A DNA stretch of 64,000 nt from Lachnospiraceae bacterium (lineage in GTDB: Bacteria; Bacillota; Clostridia; Lachnospirales; Lachnospiraceae). The first letter of the stretch is position 1. The number at the start of each line of letters is the position of its first letter. The position numbers and the translations under genes are program-made. The stretch covers positions 50,371 to 114,370 of the forward strand of contig JAFZVZ010000001.1 in NCBI GenBank assembly GCA_017617545.1. The letters are read 5' to 3'. Below the pieces are notes generated by a model, which was not told the origin of the DNA, searched no databases, and was given only the letters and a program-made list of their open reading frames with translations. This document shows, one piece after another, positions 34,584 through 43,711 of the stretch.

Positions 34584-35591
34584 GTGAAGACTTTCCGCAG
34601 AGATATCTGGGAAGAGGGCGAGTACACATACGCTGCGGCGTACGGTTTCGTTCCGAACATTCATGCGTTTCTGCATGAGGAGGACGATTCGGCGAGAGAC
34701 GCCATGCTTGTTGTGCCGGGCGGCGGCTATTGCATGCTCGCGGCGCACGAGGGCGAGCCGGTTGCGAAGATTTTCTATGAGCAGGGCATGAACGTGTTCG
34801 TGCTCACGTACACGACGGACATTACATTTGCCGTGCCGCTGAAGAAGCAGCCCCTCAAGGACATCGCGCGCGCGATCCGCTACATTCGCGCCAACGGCGA
34901 GGAGTTCTGTGTCAAGGGAAAGAAGCTGGCGATCTGCGGTTTCTCCGCGGGCGGACATGTGTGCGGCAGCGTGACGGTGCACTGGGACGATGTCGAGGAG
35001 ACCAACCCGGTCTACGCGTGCTTCTCCGCACGGCCGGACGCGTCGATCCTGTGCTACCCGGTCATCACGACGAACGAGTTTACGCACGGCTCCTCGATCG
35101 AGGCGCTCCTCGGAAGGGATCCGTCGGAGGAGGAACTTGCGTATTTTTCGCTTGAGAAAAATGTGGCCAAGGATACGCCGCCGACCTTCCTTTGGCAGAC
35201 GGCGACCGATATGCTCGTTCCGGTGGAGAACAGCTACCTCTTCGCGGAGGCGTGCCGCAAAAACGGCGTGCCGTTCGCGCACTATGTGTTCCCGTCGGGC
35301 TTCCACGGTCTCGGCGCAGCCAAGGGCTTCGGCTTTGACGGCTGGACGGACGGCAGTTACGTGATGGAGCAGGTGGACAGGGCCGTTGCGGCTGTGAAGG
35401 CGGGCAAGGGCGTGAATGTTCCCGAGCGCCGTGTCGAGGAACTGAAGGCGCAGTTCCCGGACAAGCAGGAGGCTCCGGAGCCGCCGAAGGACGGCGACGC
35501 GCCGGCCTTCGAGTTCAAGATCGACGAGACCCTTTCGGAGGATGTCGGCCTGTGGACCGAGCTTGCGAGAGTGTGGTTTGCGAGACTGTGA
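34584..35591 (+). CDS. Alpha/beta hydrolase (esterase, BD-FAE/Aes-like)
   Basis: 335 aa. The oxyanion segment LVVPGGGYCMLAAHEGEPVAK and nucleophile elbow CGFSAGGHVCGS (GxSxG) are present, as is a late HGLG-type histidine (FPSGFHGLG). The Asp is likely in TATDMLVP. No signal peptide. These intracellular esterases often remove acetyl or acyl groups from plant-polysaccharide sugars. A ~60-residue acidic/Pro-rich C-terminal extension follows the catalytic domain (KQEAPEPPKDGDAPAFEF). TTG/ATG use was resolved to the start at 34584 (GTG). Confidence 0.87.
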   Translation: MKTFRRDIWEEGEYTYAAAYGFVPNIHAFLHEEDDSARDAMLVVPGGGYCMLAAHEGEPVAKIFYEQGMNVFVLTYTTDITFAVPLKKQPLKDIARAIRYIRANGEEFCVKGKKLAICGFSAGGHVCGSVTVHWDDVEETNPVYACFSARPDASILCYPVITTNEFTHGSSIEALLGRDPSEEELAYFSLEKNVAKDTPPTFLWQTATDMLVPVENSYLFAEACRKNGVPFAHYVFPSGFHGLGAAKGFGFDGWTDGSYVMEQVDRAVAAVKAGKGVNVPERRVEELKAQFPDKQEAPEPPKDGDAPAFEFKIDETLSEDVGLWTELARVWFARL

Positions 35592-35618
35592 CAAGTGTCT
35601 CATTTTACGGAAAATAAG

Positions 35619-35715
35619 TACTGCCAGACGGCAGTTTAGCGGACAATGCGGTTGAAAGACCGCGTTGTTGCGTTTGAGAGAAGTTTTGGGAAACGCTGAG
35701 TCAACCGGCGTTTCC
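35619..35715 (+). repeat. Three successive hairpins in the flippase leader
   Basis: ACTGCC/GGCAGT (35619-35634), AATGCGGT/ACCGCGTT (35645-35666) and GGAAACGC/GCGTTTCC (35689-35715) follow one another in the 148-bp gap before the flippase gene. None has a T-tract. Confidence 0.6.
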
Positions 35716-35739
35716 GCAGTTGTGAGGGTCGGTGGAAGC

Positions 35740-37206
35740 ATGGCGCAGCAGCAGGAGAACAATCGAAACCGCTCGATCACCCGGAACATTTCGTACAACA
35801 CGGTCATCACCGCGTTGACGTATCTGTTCGGGGCGGTCATCATGATGTACGTGAGCCGTAAGCTGCAGCCGGCGGCCAACGGCAGGGTGGATTTTGCGAA
35901 CTCGATCGTGCACTATTTCATCCTGTTCGCGGGGCTCGGAATGCCGTGGTACGCGATCCGCTGCTGCGCGAGGTTCCGCGAGGACCGGAAGAAGCTCACG
36001 AAGGTATTTTCCGAACTGTTCAGCCTCGGGCTGCTGCTGGCGGTGATCAGCGGTGCCGTGCTGACGGTGCTGTGCTTCACGGTCAATCCGTTCAAGGACA
36101 ACCGTGTTCTCATGCTGATCCTCGGAAGCGTGATCGTGTGGAACGCGATCGGCTGCGAGTGGCTCTACAAGGGCCTCGAGCGGTACCGCTACCTCATGAT
36201 CATCTCGATCATCACGCGGACGACGTCGCTCGTGCTCGTCTTCCTGGCGGTGCGCTCGCCGGACGACATTCTTTTGTACGCGGGGCTTTCCGTGCTGCCG
36301 ACGGCGGCGATGGCCGTGTGCAATTTCATTTTCCTCGGAAGAGAAGTCGATGCGCGCTTCCGCTTCCGGATCAACACGGATCACCTGAAGCCGCTGTTCA
36401 TCTTCTTCGCGATGAGCTGCATGACGACGATCTACGTCAACCTCGACATTGTCATGCTGGGACTGATGAAGGGCGACTATGAGACCGGTCTGTACAGCCT
36501 GGTCTCCAAGGGCAAGACGCTTCTCACATGCTTCGGCGGTGTCATGATCGCGGCGGCGCTGCCGCAGGTGACGGTCGCGTGGAGCGAGGGCAATAAGGAG
36601 CGGTTCCGCGAGATCACAAGGCGCTCGATCGGGCTGATCATGGCGGTCAACCTGGCGCTTCTGGCGTTCGCGCTCGTGTACGCGGAGGACTGCGTGCTCG
36701 CGATGGGCGGCGGATCGTACGTGGGTGCGACGAAGGCGTTCCGCATCATGGTCATCTCCATTGCGCCAATCGGCCTGAGCAACATCCTCGGCGGCCAGAC
36801 GCTCGTTCCCGCGGGGCGGGAGAAGAGGCTTCTGTTAGCGGAAATCCTCGGCGCGGTCGTCAATCTCGTGCTCAACCTGTACGTGATCCCGCGCTACTCG
36901 ATCAACGGAGCCTCGGCGACGACGCTGATCTCGGAGGTTCTCGTGTGGATCGTGTGCCTGTACTACGTCTGCCGCGAGGTCGGTCTGCCGATCCGTGACA
37001 CGCTGCCCGATGTGCGTACGCCGATCGCCTGCGCAATCGCGGCTGTGCCTGCGTATTTTCTGCAGCTGCCGATCGGCAACGTGTTCGTGCGGCTGGCGGC
37101 GGAGGCGGTTGTATTTTTCGGGATCTACGCGCTCGTCGGATGGCTTATGCGTGAGCCGGTTATCCGCGAGACGGTGCGCAGGGTTCTGCGTTTGGAGAAG
37201 AATTAG
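35740..37206 (+). CDS. Polysaccharide flippase (Wzx/MVF-like)
   Basis: 488 aa, 12-14 hydrophobic helices spread along the whole chain with short loops; no soluble domain. N-terminal SITRNISYNTVITALTYLFGAVIMMYVSRKLQPAANGRVDFANSIVHYFILFAGLGMPWYAIR is typical of the PST/Wzx oligosaccharide-flippase family, which moves lipid-linked repeat units across the membrane. ATG 35740 is preferred to an upstream in-frame ATG at 35665 because of GC-rich codon use and length. It may act with the Wzz-like proteins at the left edge, although it is 35 kb away. Confidence 0.87.
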   Translation: MAQQQENNRNRSITRNISYNTVITALTYLFGAVIMMYVSRKLQPAANGRVDFANSIVHYFILFAGLGMPWYAIRCCARFREDRKKLTKVFSELFSLGLLLAVISGAVLTVLCFTVNPFKDNRVLMLILGSVIVWNAIGCEWLYKGLERYRYLMIISIITRTTSLVLVFLAVRSPDDILLYAGLSVLPTAAMAVCNFIFLGREVDARFRFRINTDHLKPLFIFFAMSCMTTIYVNLDIVMLGLMKGDYETGLYSLVSKGKTLLTCFGGVMIAAALPQVTVAWSEGNKERFREITRRSIGLIMAVNLALLAFALVYAEDCVLAMGGGSYVGATKAFRIMVISIAPIGLSNILGGQTLVPAGREKRLLLAEILGAVVNLVLNLYVIPRYSINGASATTLISEVLVWIVCLYYVCREVGLPIRDTLPDVRTPIACAIAAVPAYFLQLPIGNVFVRLAAEAVVFFGIYALVGWLMREPVIRETVRRVLRLEKN

Positions 37207-37237
37207 TTAGAAATCAAATTAAATATCAAATTATTTA

Positions 37238-37265
37238 CCCCGGAATGCAAGATTCCGGGGTTTTT
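37238..37265 (+). terminator. Strong intrinsic terminator after the flippase gene
   Basis: CCCCGGAAT pairs with ATTCCGGGG around 5 nt, followed by TTTTT. Confidence 0.9.
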
Positions 37266-37322
37266 CGTGTTGACATTATCACTTTAGAGCGGTAAAATCG
37301 ATGTGTTGTGCGACTGCCCGGG

Positions 37323-37347
37323 GAAATGCTGATCAAATCAGCGTTTC
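37323..37347 (+). repeat. Short palindrome GAAATGCTGAT-CAA-ATCAGCGTTTC
   Basis: This 11-bp-stem hairpin lies in the leader of the sortase-anchored protein gene. Similar hairpins occur at 35689, 42131, 45849 and 46454. Confidence 0.6.
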
Positions 37348-37438
37348 TTCAGTGGATCTGTCGACGACGCGAAAGTGAATACGGCAGCGGGGAGCTGCAG
37401 AAAGGTGTGAAGCGGAACACAGTTTCCGCGAGAGGAAT

Positions 37439-40240
37439 ATGAAGAGGGTAAAAATGAACGCAAGACGCGTGGGAGCAATCCTTCTGGCGTTGTGCCTGCT
37501 GATCACGTGCGGGCATTGCGCGGAGCTTGGCAACAGCCTGGCGAAGGTTGCGAAGGCAGCGGAGGCAGAGCCGGCGGAACCCGGGGAAACGGGTGAGAGT
37601 GAAGAACCCGTGACGGGAGAGGGCAGCAACCTTACCGAGGGCAGTGAAGACCGGACGTATGATGAGTACACGTTGTACAATTTCGTGAAGGTCGGCGACA
37701 AGTACGGTCGTCTTCGCAAGACAACGATCGAAGTGAAGAACAACGCTTCTCACTATCTCAGCAAAGATTATAAACAAGGACAGCGGTATCCCATCCCGGT
37801 GGATGATTTCCGGTTTGCTGAGGGTGCGGAAGCAGACTACAACTTCTCCGGCGAGTACTTCGTATACAACAATGAGAAGTATGCATGGTCTGAGGATTTT
37901 GATGCTTCGGATGCGAAGTATGCGGATTTTGCGGGCTATTATGTAGTCAAGGGAACTACGGATGAATACGGTGTCGCTGCGATCAAGAACAAGATCGGCG
38001 GAACGTCGCTGACGGGTTTCCAGGCGTACTATTATGATGAGGATGAAGGTTATAAAGCGGTCTCGTTCAACGACAAGAACGCGGATTCGTTCCATCGCGA
38101 TTACGAGATCGAGTTTGTGAGTTGCAAGCCTCAGGATCTCTACAATTACGCAAAGATCGGTGACACGTATTACCGTCTCGGAACGGTGACGAAGATTGGT
38201 GCGCAGGATATCAACTCGGTCGAGACCGGTGAACTTGCTGACGGGACATACCGGTGCAAGGAGTATGATTTTACGAATGCGACGCTGACCGTAGGCGGGA
38301 TCAGCTACATTTTCCGTGACGCAGATTATAAGCCGGAGAATGACGATAACTATGTATCTTACTACACGGTCGACTTCAGTGAGACCGTGGTCAGCAAGCA
38401 GGATGCGCTTGCCGATGAAGAGTGGTATTACACGGAAGCCGGCTGGATCGAAGGCGTGAAGTGGTTTGACGAGGAGGGCAATCTGCTGTCCTATGACACG
38501 GTTGCGTTCCACCGCGATTACACGGTGACGCTTCACAAGGTGTATACGGTAAATTTTTTCGATGGGGAAAATGAGTTCCCTCTCGCGGTGTTTAAGACAG
38601 AGCAGTTGGGCGTTGTACCCGAGTACAACGGCGCTGAAGTGACCGATATCACCGACGAGGAAGCAAAGTCGGTAGTCGTGTTCATTGGATGGAACACCTT
38701 CGATGATGAGGGAAATGCCACGTTCTATGCGAAGGACGCAGACCTCGCGCCGGTGACCGGTGATCAGGACTATTACGCTGTTTACAAGACGTATTACACG
38801 GTTACGTTCCTCGATGCGAACGGCGAGGAGCTGCAGACCGGTGAGGTCGCAGAGGGCGAGCAGCCGGTATTCAACGAGGGCAAGGATCCGGTTTCCGAGG
38901 ACGAGAACGAGGAGTTCAAGGGCTGGAAGGTGTACGTTGCGGATGCTTCGGAAGAGGAAAATGAGCCTGCTGAGGATGGATCCTCCGAGGAAGTACTCTA
39001 CACGCAGGAGAGCCTGCCGGCAGTTACCGCTTCGGTGACCTACATGGCAGTGTTTGAGAAGAACGATGAGCCCGGCGATGAGCCCGGTGATGAGCCGCAG
39101 GAGTCGAACAAGAAGGGCAATGACATAACATTTTACAAGGGTGACAAGACGGTTGAGCCGATCTGCGTCAAGGATTCGGTGGATGACAGCCAGACGTATG
39201 AGACGTTCGGCAGCGTGAAGATTGACGGACAGCTTGTCTCCCACGTGAACTACGATACGGCTAAGGGAAGCCTGATCCTGACCTTCGACGCCGCGTATCT
39301 CGAGACGGTTGCTCTCGGTGATCACAAGGTTACCATGCATTTCGTCGGTGAGACTCAGGAGGATGTCGATGTAACGCTTCATGTGCTGAGCCGTAATTCC
39401 GAGGACGAGCCTTCGGAGGAGCCGGTGAAGACGAAGCATGAGTACTATCTTGCATCCGGTGACAACGGCGTTCACGTAAAGAGCACGAGCGACACGCTGA
39501 CGTTTGTGTTCAAGTGCAGAGGAACGGAGACGGACGAGACGTACCATCATTTCGCGGCGTTGAACGTGGATGGCAAACTTGTGTCGACGATCAACTACGA
39601 TGCAGCGGAGGGAAGCCTTCTGCTGACGCTGACGGCGGATTATCTCGAGTCGCTTGAACTCGGTGCACATACGCTGACGGCAATGTTCGATGACGGCGAC
39701 GATGTGGACGCTCATTTTACGATCGTTGAGAAGACGGAAGAGCCTTCCGAGCCGGAGCAGGGCGAAGATCCCGAAGAGCCGGAGAAGGAGGATGAGCCCA
39801 CGGAGCCCGAGAAGAAGGATGAGCCCGTTGAGCCTGAGAAGAAGGACGAGCCTGCTGAACCCGCGAAGAGTGATGAGCCCGCTGAGCCCGCGAAGACGAA
39901 CGAGCCCGCTAAGGCTACAGAAACCAAGCCCGTGGAGGTAACGCCCGCAAAGGCGGAGGCTACAACAATCCCTGCGAAGGCCGACAGCGCCCTGACGGGT
40001 GGTGACAGCACGACGAAGGTTGAGCCTGCCAAGACGGAGGAATCCTCGAAGACGACCGTGGACGTTGAAACGAAGACGAACACCACGCAGAAAGCCGATG
40101 ACGTCACCGGCAGCACGACGGGTGAGGGAAGCACGCCGAAGACCGGCGACACGATGGGCCCGGTTCTCCTGCTTGCACTGATCGCAGCCGTTGTCATGAT
40201 GACGCTGGTATTCTGGAGAAAGCGCTCTGTTCAGTTCTGA
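37439..40240 (+). CDS. Sortase-anchored surface protein with repeats
   Basis: 933 aa. Signal peptide (basic MKRVKMNARR, hydrophobic AILLALCLLITCG), long extracellular part, then the cell-wall sorting signal TPKTGD, a hydrophobic stretch (VLLLALIAAVVMMTLVFW) and RKRSVQF. Three tandem ~110-aa modules start YTLYNFVKVGDKY, LYNYAKIGDTYYRL and related. Next come Flg_new/InlB-B-like segments (YTVTFLDANGEELQTGEVAEGEQPVF), then two homologous ~95-aa repeats (about 555-650 and 660-760) sharing V(K/N)(I/V)DG(Q/K)LVS..NYD.A.GSL.L. A wall-spanning Glu/Pro/Lys-rich stretch (EPEKKDEPVEP units) precedes the sorting signal. Likely an adhesin or envelope structure. Sortase is not in this window. Confidence 0.88.
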   Translation: MKRVKMNARRVGAILLALCLLITCGHCAELGNSLAKVAKAAEAEPAEPGETGESEEPVTGEGSNLTEGSEDRTYDEYTLYNFVKVGDKYGRLRKTTIEVKNNASHYLSKDYKQGQRYPIPVDDFRFAEGAEADYNFSGEYFVYNNEKYAWSEDFDASDAKYADFAGYYVVKGTTDEYGVAAIKNKIGGTSLTGFQAYYYDEDEGYKAVSFNDKNADSFHRDYEIEFVSCKPQDLYNYAKIGDTYYRLGTVTKIGAQDINSVETGELADGTYRCKEYDFTNATLTVGGISYIFRDADYKPENDDNYVSYYTVDFSETVVSKQDALADEEWYYTEAGWIEGVKWFDEEGNLLSYDTVAFHRDYTVTLHKVYTVNFFDGENEFPLAVFKTEQLGVVPEYNGAEVTDITDEEAKSVVVFIGWNTFDDEGNATFYAKDADLAPVTGDQDYYAVYKTYYTVTFLDANGEELQTGEVAEGEQPVFNEGKDPVSEDENEEFKGWKVYVADASEEENEPAEDGSSEEVLYTQESLPAVTASVTYMAVFEKNDEPGDEPGDEPQESNKKGNDITFYKGDKTVEPICVKDSVDDSQTYETFGSVKIDGQLVSHVNYDTAKGSLILTFDAAYLETVALGDHKVTMHFVGETQEDVDVTLHVLSRNSEDEPSEEPVKTKHEYYLASGDNGVHVKSTSDTLTFVFKCRGTETDETYHHFAALNVDGKLVSTINYDAAEGSLLLTLTADYLESLELGAHTLTAMFDDGDDVDAHFTIVEKTEEPSEPEQGEDPEEPEKEDEPTEPEKKDEPVEPEKKDEPAEPAKSDEPAEPAKTNEPAKATETKPVEVTPAKAEATTIPAKADSALTGGDSTTKVEPAKTEESSKTTVDVETKTNTTQKADDVTGSTTGEGSTPKTGDTMGPVLLLALIAAVVMMTLVFWRKRSVQF

Positions 40241-40310
40241 GATTGAGACAGCCCAGGAGAGAAACGACGCGTTTCGCGGAAAGAATTTTCCGAAATAAAG
40301 ACATAAAAAT

Positions 40311-40340
40311 ACCGCCCCGGATGATCCGGGGCGGTTCTTT
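40311..40340. terminator. Bidirectional terminator between surface protein and glnA
   Basis: Perfect 11-bp stem ACCGCCCCGGA/TCCGGGGCGGT with a TGA loop, T-rich on the + side and A-rich (T-rich for the minus strand) on the other. Confidence 0.9.
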
Positions 40341-40352
40341 GTCTCGTAAGCT

Positions 40353-41783
40353 TTACAGGTCGAAATACTGGGCAAATTCCGCGGGATGAGGGATCTTATT
40401 GATCTCGCGGGCCTCATTTTCCTTGCGCTTGATCCAGATGTCGATCAGACGCTGCGGGAAGACGCCGCCGGCGGTGAGGTAGTCGTGGTCCGCGCGGAGC
40501 GCGTCGAGCGCCTCGAACAGCGAGGTGGGCAGACCGTCGATCTTCGCCTTCTCCTCATCGGAGAGCGAGTAGAGGTTGAAGTCGTAAGGGCCCCAGCCGT
40601 TCGCGTGCGGATCGATCTTGTTCTTGATGCCGTCTAAGCCGGCCATCAGGATCGCAGCGTACGCAAAATACGGATTGCACGTAGCGTCGGGGTTGCGGAG
40701 CTCGAAGCGCTTGGCGTCAGGCGATTTGGCGTAGGCCGGAATGCGGATGACGGCGCTGCGGTTGGCGGTCGCGTAACCGATGGTGACCGGAGCCTCGAAG
40801 CCCGGCACAAGGCGCTTGAAGGAGTTCGTGGAAGGGTTCGTGAACGCGCACAGGGATGCGGCGTGCTTCAGAAGGCCGCCCATGAACCAGTGGGCCGTCT
40901 CGCTGAGACCTGCGTAGCCCTCGGCATCGTAAAATACAGGCTTGCCGTCCTTGCGGAGAAGCATGTGCACATGCATGCCGTTGCCAGCCTCGGTCGCGAT
41001 CGGCTTCGGCATGAAGGTCGCCGTCTTGCCCTCGCGGATCGCCTGGTTCTTGATGACGTACTTGGTGATCATCGTGCGGTCCGCCATCGAGCAGACCTCA
41101 CCGAGCTCGACCTCGATCTCAAGCTGGCCGGAGCCGCCGACCTCGTGATGGTGGTATTTGACGGGCACGCCCATCTCCTCCATCAGCATGCACATGCGGC
41201 TGCGCGTGTCCTGCGTGATATCGTTCGGCGCGGAGATGTGGTAACCGCGCTTCGGGTTGACCTGGTAGCCCTTGCTGTCGTCGGAACTCGCGTTCCACTC
41301 AGCCTGCTGTGTATCGACCTCGTAGGAGGCACCGTTGGATTTGACCTCGTACCAGGCGTTGTCAAACACATGGAACTCGAACTCGGGTCCGATGATCATC
41401 GTGTCGGCGATGCCGGTGGATTTCATGAAGTCCACGGCAGCGCGGATGACGTTGCGCGGGTACTGGTCGAATGGACGGTTCGCGGGCGAATCGATGATCA
41501 TCGCGTCGCCGGACATCGAGAGCGTCGGCACTTCGCAGAACGGATCGATCGCGGCGGTTGCCAGGTCCGGAATGAAGACCATGTCGCTGTTCTCCACCGG
41601 GGCAAAGCCGTAGTTGGAGCCGTCGAAGCCGATGCCGTAGCGAAGCGTGTCATCGGTGAAGCGGGCCACGGGAATGGAAATGTGGCGCCAGCGGCCGTCA
41701 ATGTCGGTCATCTTGAAATCGATCATGGCGATGTCGTTCTCCCTGCAGAAGAGCTGGACATCAGATACGGTTCTCAGTTGCAT
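40353..41783 (-). CDS. glnA: Glutamine synthetase type I
   Basis: 476 aa. Catalytic signatures: beta-grasp segment YGIGFDGSNYGFAPVENSDM, metal/ATP core GPEFEFHVFD, KYHHHEVGGSGQLEIEVE, ATFMPKPIATEAGNGMHVHMLL, and RSAVIRIPAYAKSPDAKRFELRNPDATCNPYFAYAAILMAGLDGIKNK. It makes glutamine from glutamate, ammonia and ATP. No adenylylation Tyr loop typical of the E. coli enzyme is evident. Start at 41783 (AGGAGGTG upstream on this strand). The gene is monocistronic, with a terminator shared with the convergent surface-protein gene. No GlnR-type repeat was recognised in the promoter. Confidence 0.96.
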   Translation of the reverse strand: MQLRTVSDVQLFCRENDIAMIDFKMTDIDGRWRHISIPVARFTDDTLRYGIGFDGSNYGFAPVENSDMVFIPDLATAAIDPFCEVPTLSMSGDAMIIDSPANRPFDQYPRNVIRAAVDFMKSTGIADTMIIGPEFEFHVFDNAWYEVKSNGASYEVDTQQAEWNASSDDSKGYQVNPKRGYHISAPNDITQDTRSRMCMLMEEMGVPVKYHHHEVGGSGQLEIEVELGEVCSMADRTMITKYVIKNQAIREGKTATFMPKPIATEAGNGMHVHMLLRKDGKPVFYDAEGYAGLSETAHWFMGGLLKHAASLCAFTNPSTNSFKRLVPGFEAPVTIGYATANRSAVIRIPAYAKSPDAKRFELRNPDATCNPYFAYAAILMAGLDGIKNKIDPHANGWGPYDFNLYSLSDEEKAKIDGLPTSLFEALDALRADHDYLTAGGVFPQRLIDIWIKRKENEAREINKIPHPAEFAQYFDL

Positions 41784-41855
41784 CAAAAAACACCTCCTCC
41801 AAAAGGTTTCCAAAACGCGCCGCCGGGCGGCGCACAACTTGTTTGTCTAATTTCC

Positions 41856-41884
41856 ATTGTTACCTCTTCCACAGGTTTTGTCAA
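41856..41884 (-). promoter_or_regulatory. Promoter of glnA
   Basis: On the minus strand, a perfect -35 TTGACA (41884-41879), 17 bp, AACAAT (41861-41856). It lies ~73 bp upstream of the glnA start. Confidence 0.65.
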
Positions 41885-41941
41885 GAAAAGATTGAGGGAA
41901 ACGGCGAAGTGTGATATATTGGAAAATGCGAATCGGTGTCA

Positions 41942-41963
41942 CCGTCCTCGAGTGTGAGGACGG
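41942..41963 (+). promoter_or_regulatory. Leader hairpin before the 46-aa ORF
   Basis: CCGTCCTC pairs with GAGGACGG around GAGTGT, 23 bp before the ORF at 41986. A TATATT -10-like sequence and a CGGAAAAT-type motif (41920) lie just upstream. Confidence 0.5.
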
Positions 41964-41985
41964 CGCTTACAAAAGGAGAAATACG

Positions 41986-42126
41986 ATGATCGATTTTGAT
42001 GAAGAATTGAAAAAATACGTTCCCAGCATGGAGATCAGCGAAGCGGAGGAAGCAGTGCTGAGCCGCGAGATTTCCGACGCTGCCGATGTCATTGAGCGTA
42101 TCCTTCAGGAGAAGAAGGAATTGTAA
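41986..42126 (+). CDS. 46-aa acidic small protein
   Basis: MIDFDEELKKYVPSM then EISEAEEAVLSREISDAADVIERILQ: an amphipathic, Glu-rich, probably all-helical peptide with no TM. AAAAGGAG precedes the start. It is followed 60 bp later by the zinc-ribbon/TPR protein and likely shares its transcript. Function unknown. Confidence 0.65.
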   Translation: MIDFDEELKKYVPSMEISEAEEAVLSREISDAADVIERILQEKKEL

Positions 42127-42130
42127 TTAA

Positions 42131-42156
42131 GGAACTGCTTAAGATCAGCAGTTTCC
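42131..42156 (+). repeat. Short palindrome GGAACTGCT..AGCAGTTTCC
   Basis: This hairpin lies between the 46-aa ORF and the TPR gene and is related to the small palindromes at 35689, 37323, 45849 and 46454. Confidence 0.55.
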
Positions 42157-42185
42157 CTAACGCGACAGAAATAGGAGAATAACCA

Positions 42186-43625
42186 ATGATTTGTCCGAAA
42201 TGCGGCGCGAACATGATCATCTCAAAGGGTGTGTGCGCCAAATGCGGTTACGACATTGAGGTAAACCGTCAGACCAGGAAGTATTCCTGTTATTTCTATA
42301 ACCGAGGGCTGGAGCGGGCGCGCAACCGCGACCTTTCCGGTGCGGCGGACATGCTTCGCCGCGCGCTGAAGATCAGCAAGAAGAACGTCGACGCGCGCAA
42401 CCTGCTGGGCCTTGTGTATTTTGAGATGGGCGATACGGTCTCCGCGATCCAGGAGTGGATCATCAGCCGGAGTTTTCTCGAGGAAAATAACCCCGCCATG
42501 CACTATCTCGAAACGCTGCGGTCCAACCCCTCGAAGCTTGACAACTTAAACCTTGCGATCCGCAAATACAACGGAGCGGTGGACGCGGTCGCTCACGACG
42601 GTGACGATCTTGCGATCCTTCAGCTCAAGAAGGCCGTCAACCTGAATCCGAAGTTCATCCGCGCTTGGCAGATGCTGGCGCTGATCTACATGAAATACGG
42701 ACAGATGGACAAGGCGCGCACGTGCCTGCGCAAGACGCTCGCGATCGACGCGACCAACACGGTCTCCATGAAGTATCTGCGCGAGATTCGCGCGATGCTG
42801 CGCGCGAACCGCAAGCTGCGGGTTTCCGTGACGGAGGCCGAGGAGGAGCAGGAGGCTGCTGAGGTTGTAACGACCAAGACGTACGCTTCCTACCTGGAGG
42901 AGCAGGACCACATCGACTACCGAGTGCTGATCTCGCTGCTCGTGGGCATTTTCCTCGGAATCATGGTCGTATACTTCCTCGTCGTGCCCGGGATCAAGAC
43001 CGGCATGCGCCAGGAGTTCAAGAGCACGCAGGGTGAATACGCGGAGCAGATGTCGAAGTACCTGACGGATATCGACGCGCTCGAGAAGGAGTCGCAGTCG
43101 CTCCGCAACAAGATCGATATGCAGGAGACCGAGCTGGAGGCCAACGCGGCGGAGCTCGAGGATCTTCGCGATAAGGCCGGCGGTATCAACATGTTCAACA
43201 TGACGGCCTACTACCTCAGCCTCAAGCAGAAGGGCGAGGCGACCAAGGATGAGCTCTTCATTCTTCAGAAGCGCATCCGCGCGGTTTCCGAGGAGGAGCT
43301 GGCGAACAGCTCGGCGAAGCAGATCTACGACCGCGTCCTTGCTGATTACCCGGATGTGCAGTCCGTCACGATGACGAGCTCCGAGCTGTTTGAGAAGGGG
43401 CGCGCGCTGTATGACAAGTCGGACTACAAGGGAGCGCTGGAGTATTTTACGTACTCGTACGAGAAGTCGGCGGATAACGAGAAGAACATGTACTTCCTCG
43501 CCCGCACGTACCACCTGCTCGGCAACACGAGCGCGGCGCTGCGGTATTACAATGAGTACACGGAGCGTTTCCCCGAGGGCGAGTTCATCTCGTCGGTGAA
43601 CGGGTATGTGAAGCAGCTGCAGTAA
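42186..43625 (+). CDS. Zinc-ribbon/TPR membrane protein
   Basis: 479 aa. An N-terminal zinc ribbon (CPKCG..CAKCG, residues 3-21) is followed by cytoplasmic TPR-like helices (about 35-205), an acidic linker and one TM (VLISLLVGIFLGIMVVYFLVVPG, ~250-272). Outside the membrane, a coiled coil (~280-335) and two to three further TPR units end in FEKGRALYDKSDYKGALEYFTYSYEKS..YYNEYTERFPEGEF. TPRs on both sides of the membrane suggest a scaffold for envelope or division proteins. Partners unknown. Confidence 0.8.
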   Translation: MICPKCGANMIISKGVCAKCGYDIEVNRQTRKYSCYFYNRGLERARNRDLSGAADMLRRALKISKKNVDARNLLGLVYFEMGDTVSAIQEWIISRSFLEENNPAMHYLETLRSNPSKLDNLNLAIRKYNGAVDAVAHDGDDLAILQLKKAVNLNPKFIRAWQMLALIYMKYGQMDKARTCLRKTLAIDATNTVSMKYLREIRAMLRANRKLRVSVTEAEEEQEAAEVVTTKTYASYLEEQDHIDYRVLISLLVGIFLGIMVVYFLVVPGIKTGMRQEFKSTQGEYAEQMSKYLTDIDALEKESQSLRNKIDMQETELEANAAELEDLRDKAGGINMFNMTAYYLSLKQKGEATKDELFILQKRIRAVSEEELANSSAKQIYDRVLADYPDVQSVTMTSSELFEKGRALYDKSDYKGALEYFTYSYEKSADNEKNMYFLARTYHLLGNTSAALRYYNEYTERFPEGEFISSVNGYVKQLQ

Positions 43626-43633
43626 AGTAAGAA

Positions 43634-43668
43634 AATCCCCACAGTTGTTGAGACTGTGGGGATTATTT
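43634..43668 (+). terminator. Intrinsic terminator after the TPR gene
   Basis: AATCCCCACAGT pairs with ACTGTGGGGATT around 7 nt, followed by ATTTAT; it may also serve the convergent glycosyltransferase gene. Confidence 0.85.
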
Positions 43669-43711
43669 ATGTAGTTGATCTTGAAGTTGTTGATAAGTCC
43701 GGCTGCCGTGC

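Noticed and set aside
37349-40417. A 1022-aa open frame on the minus strand across the surface-protein gene
   Set aside because: It is antisense to a gene with a signal peptide and sorting signal. Its product is low-complexity Leu/Arg, has no ribosome site and runs into glnA.
40353-41783. Glutamine-synthetase-like gamma-glutamylpolyamine or other GS homologue
   Set aside because: All central GS motifs are present at standard length, so a true glutamine synthetase is the simplest call.
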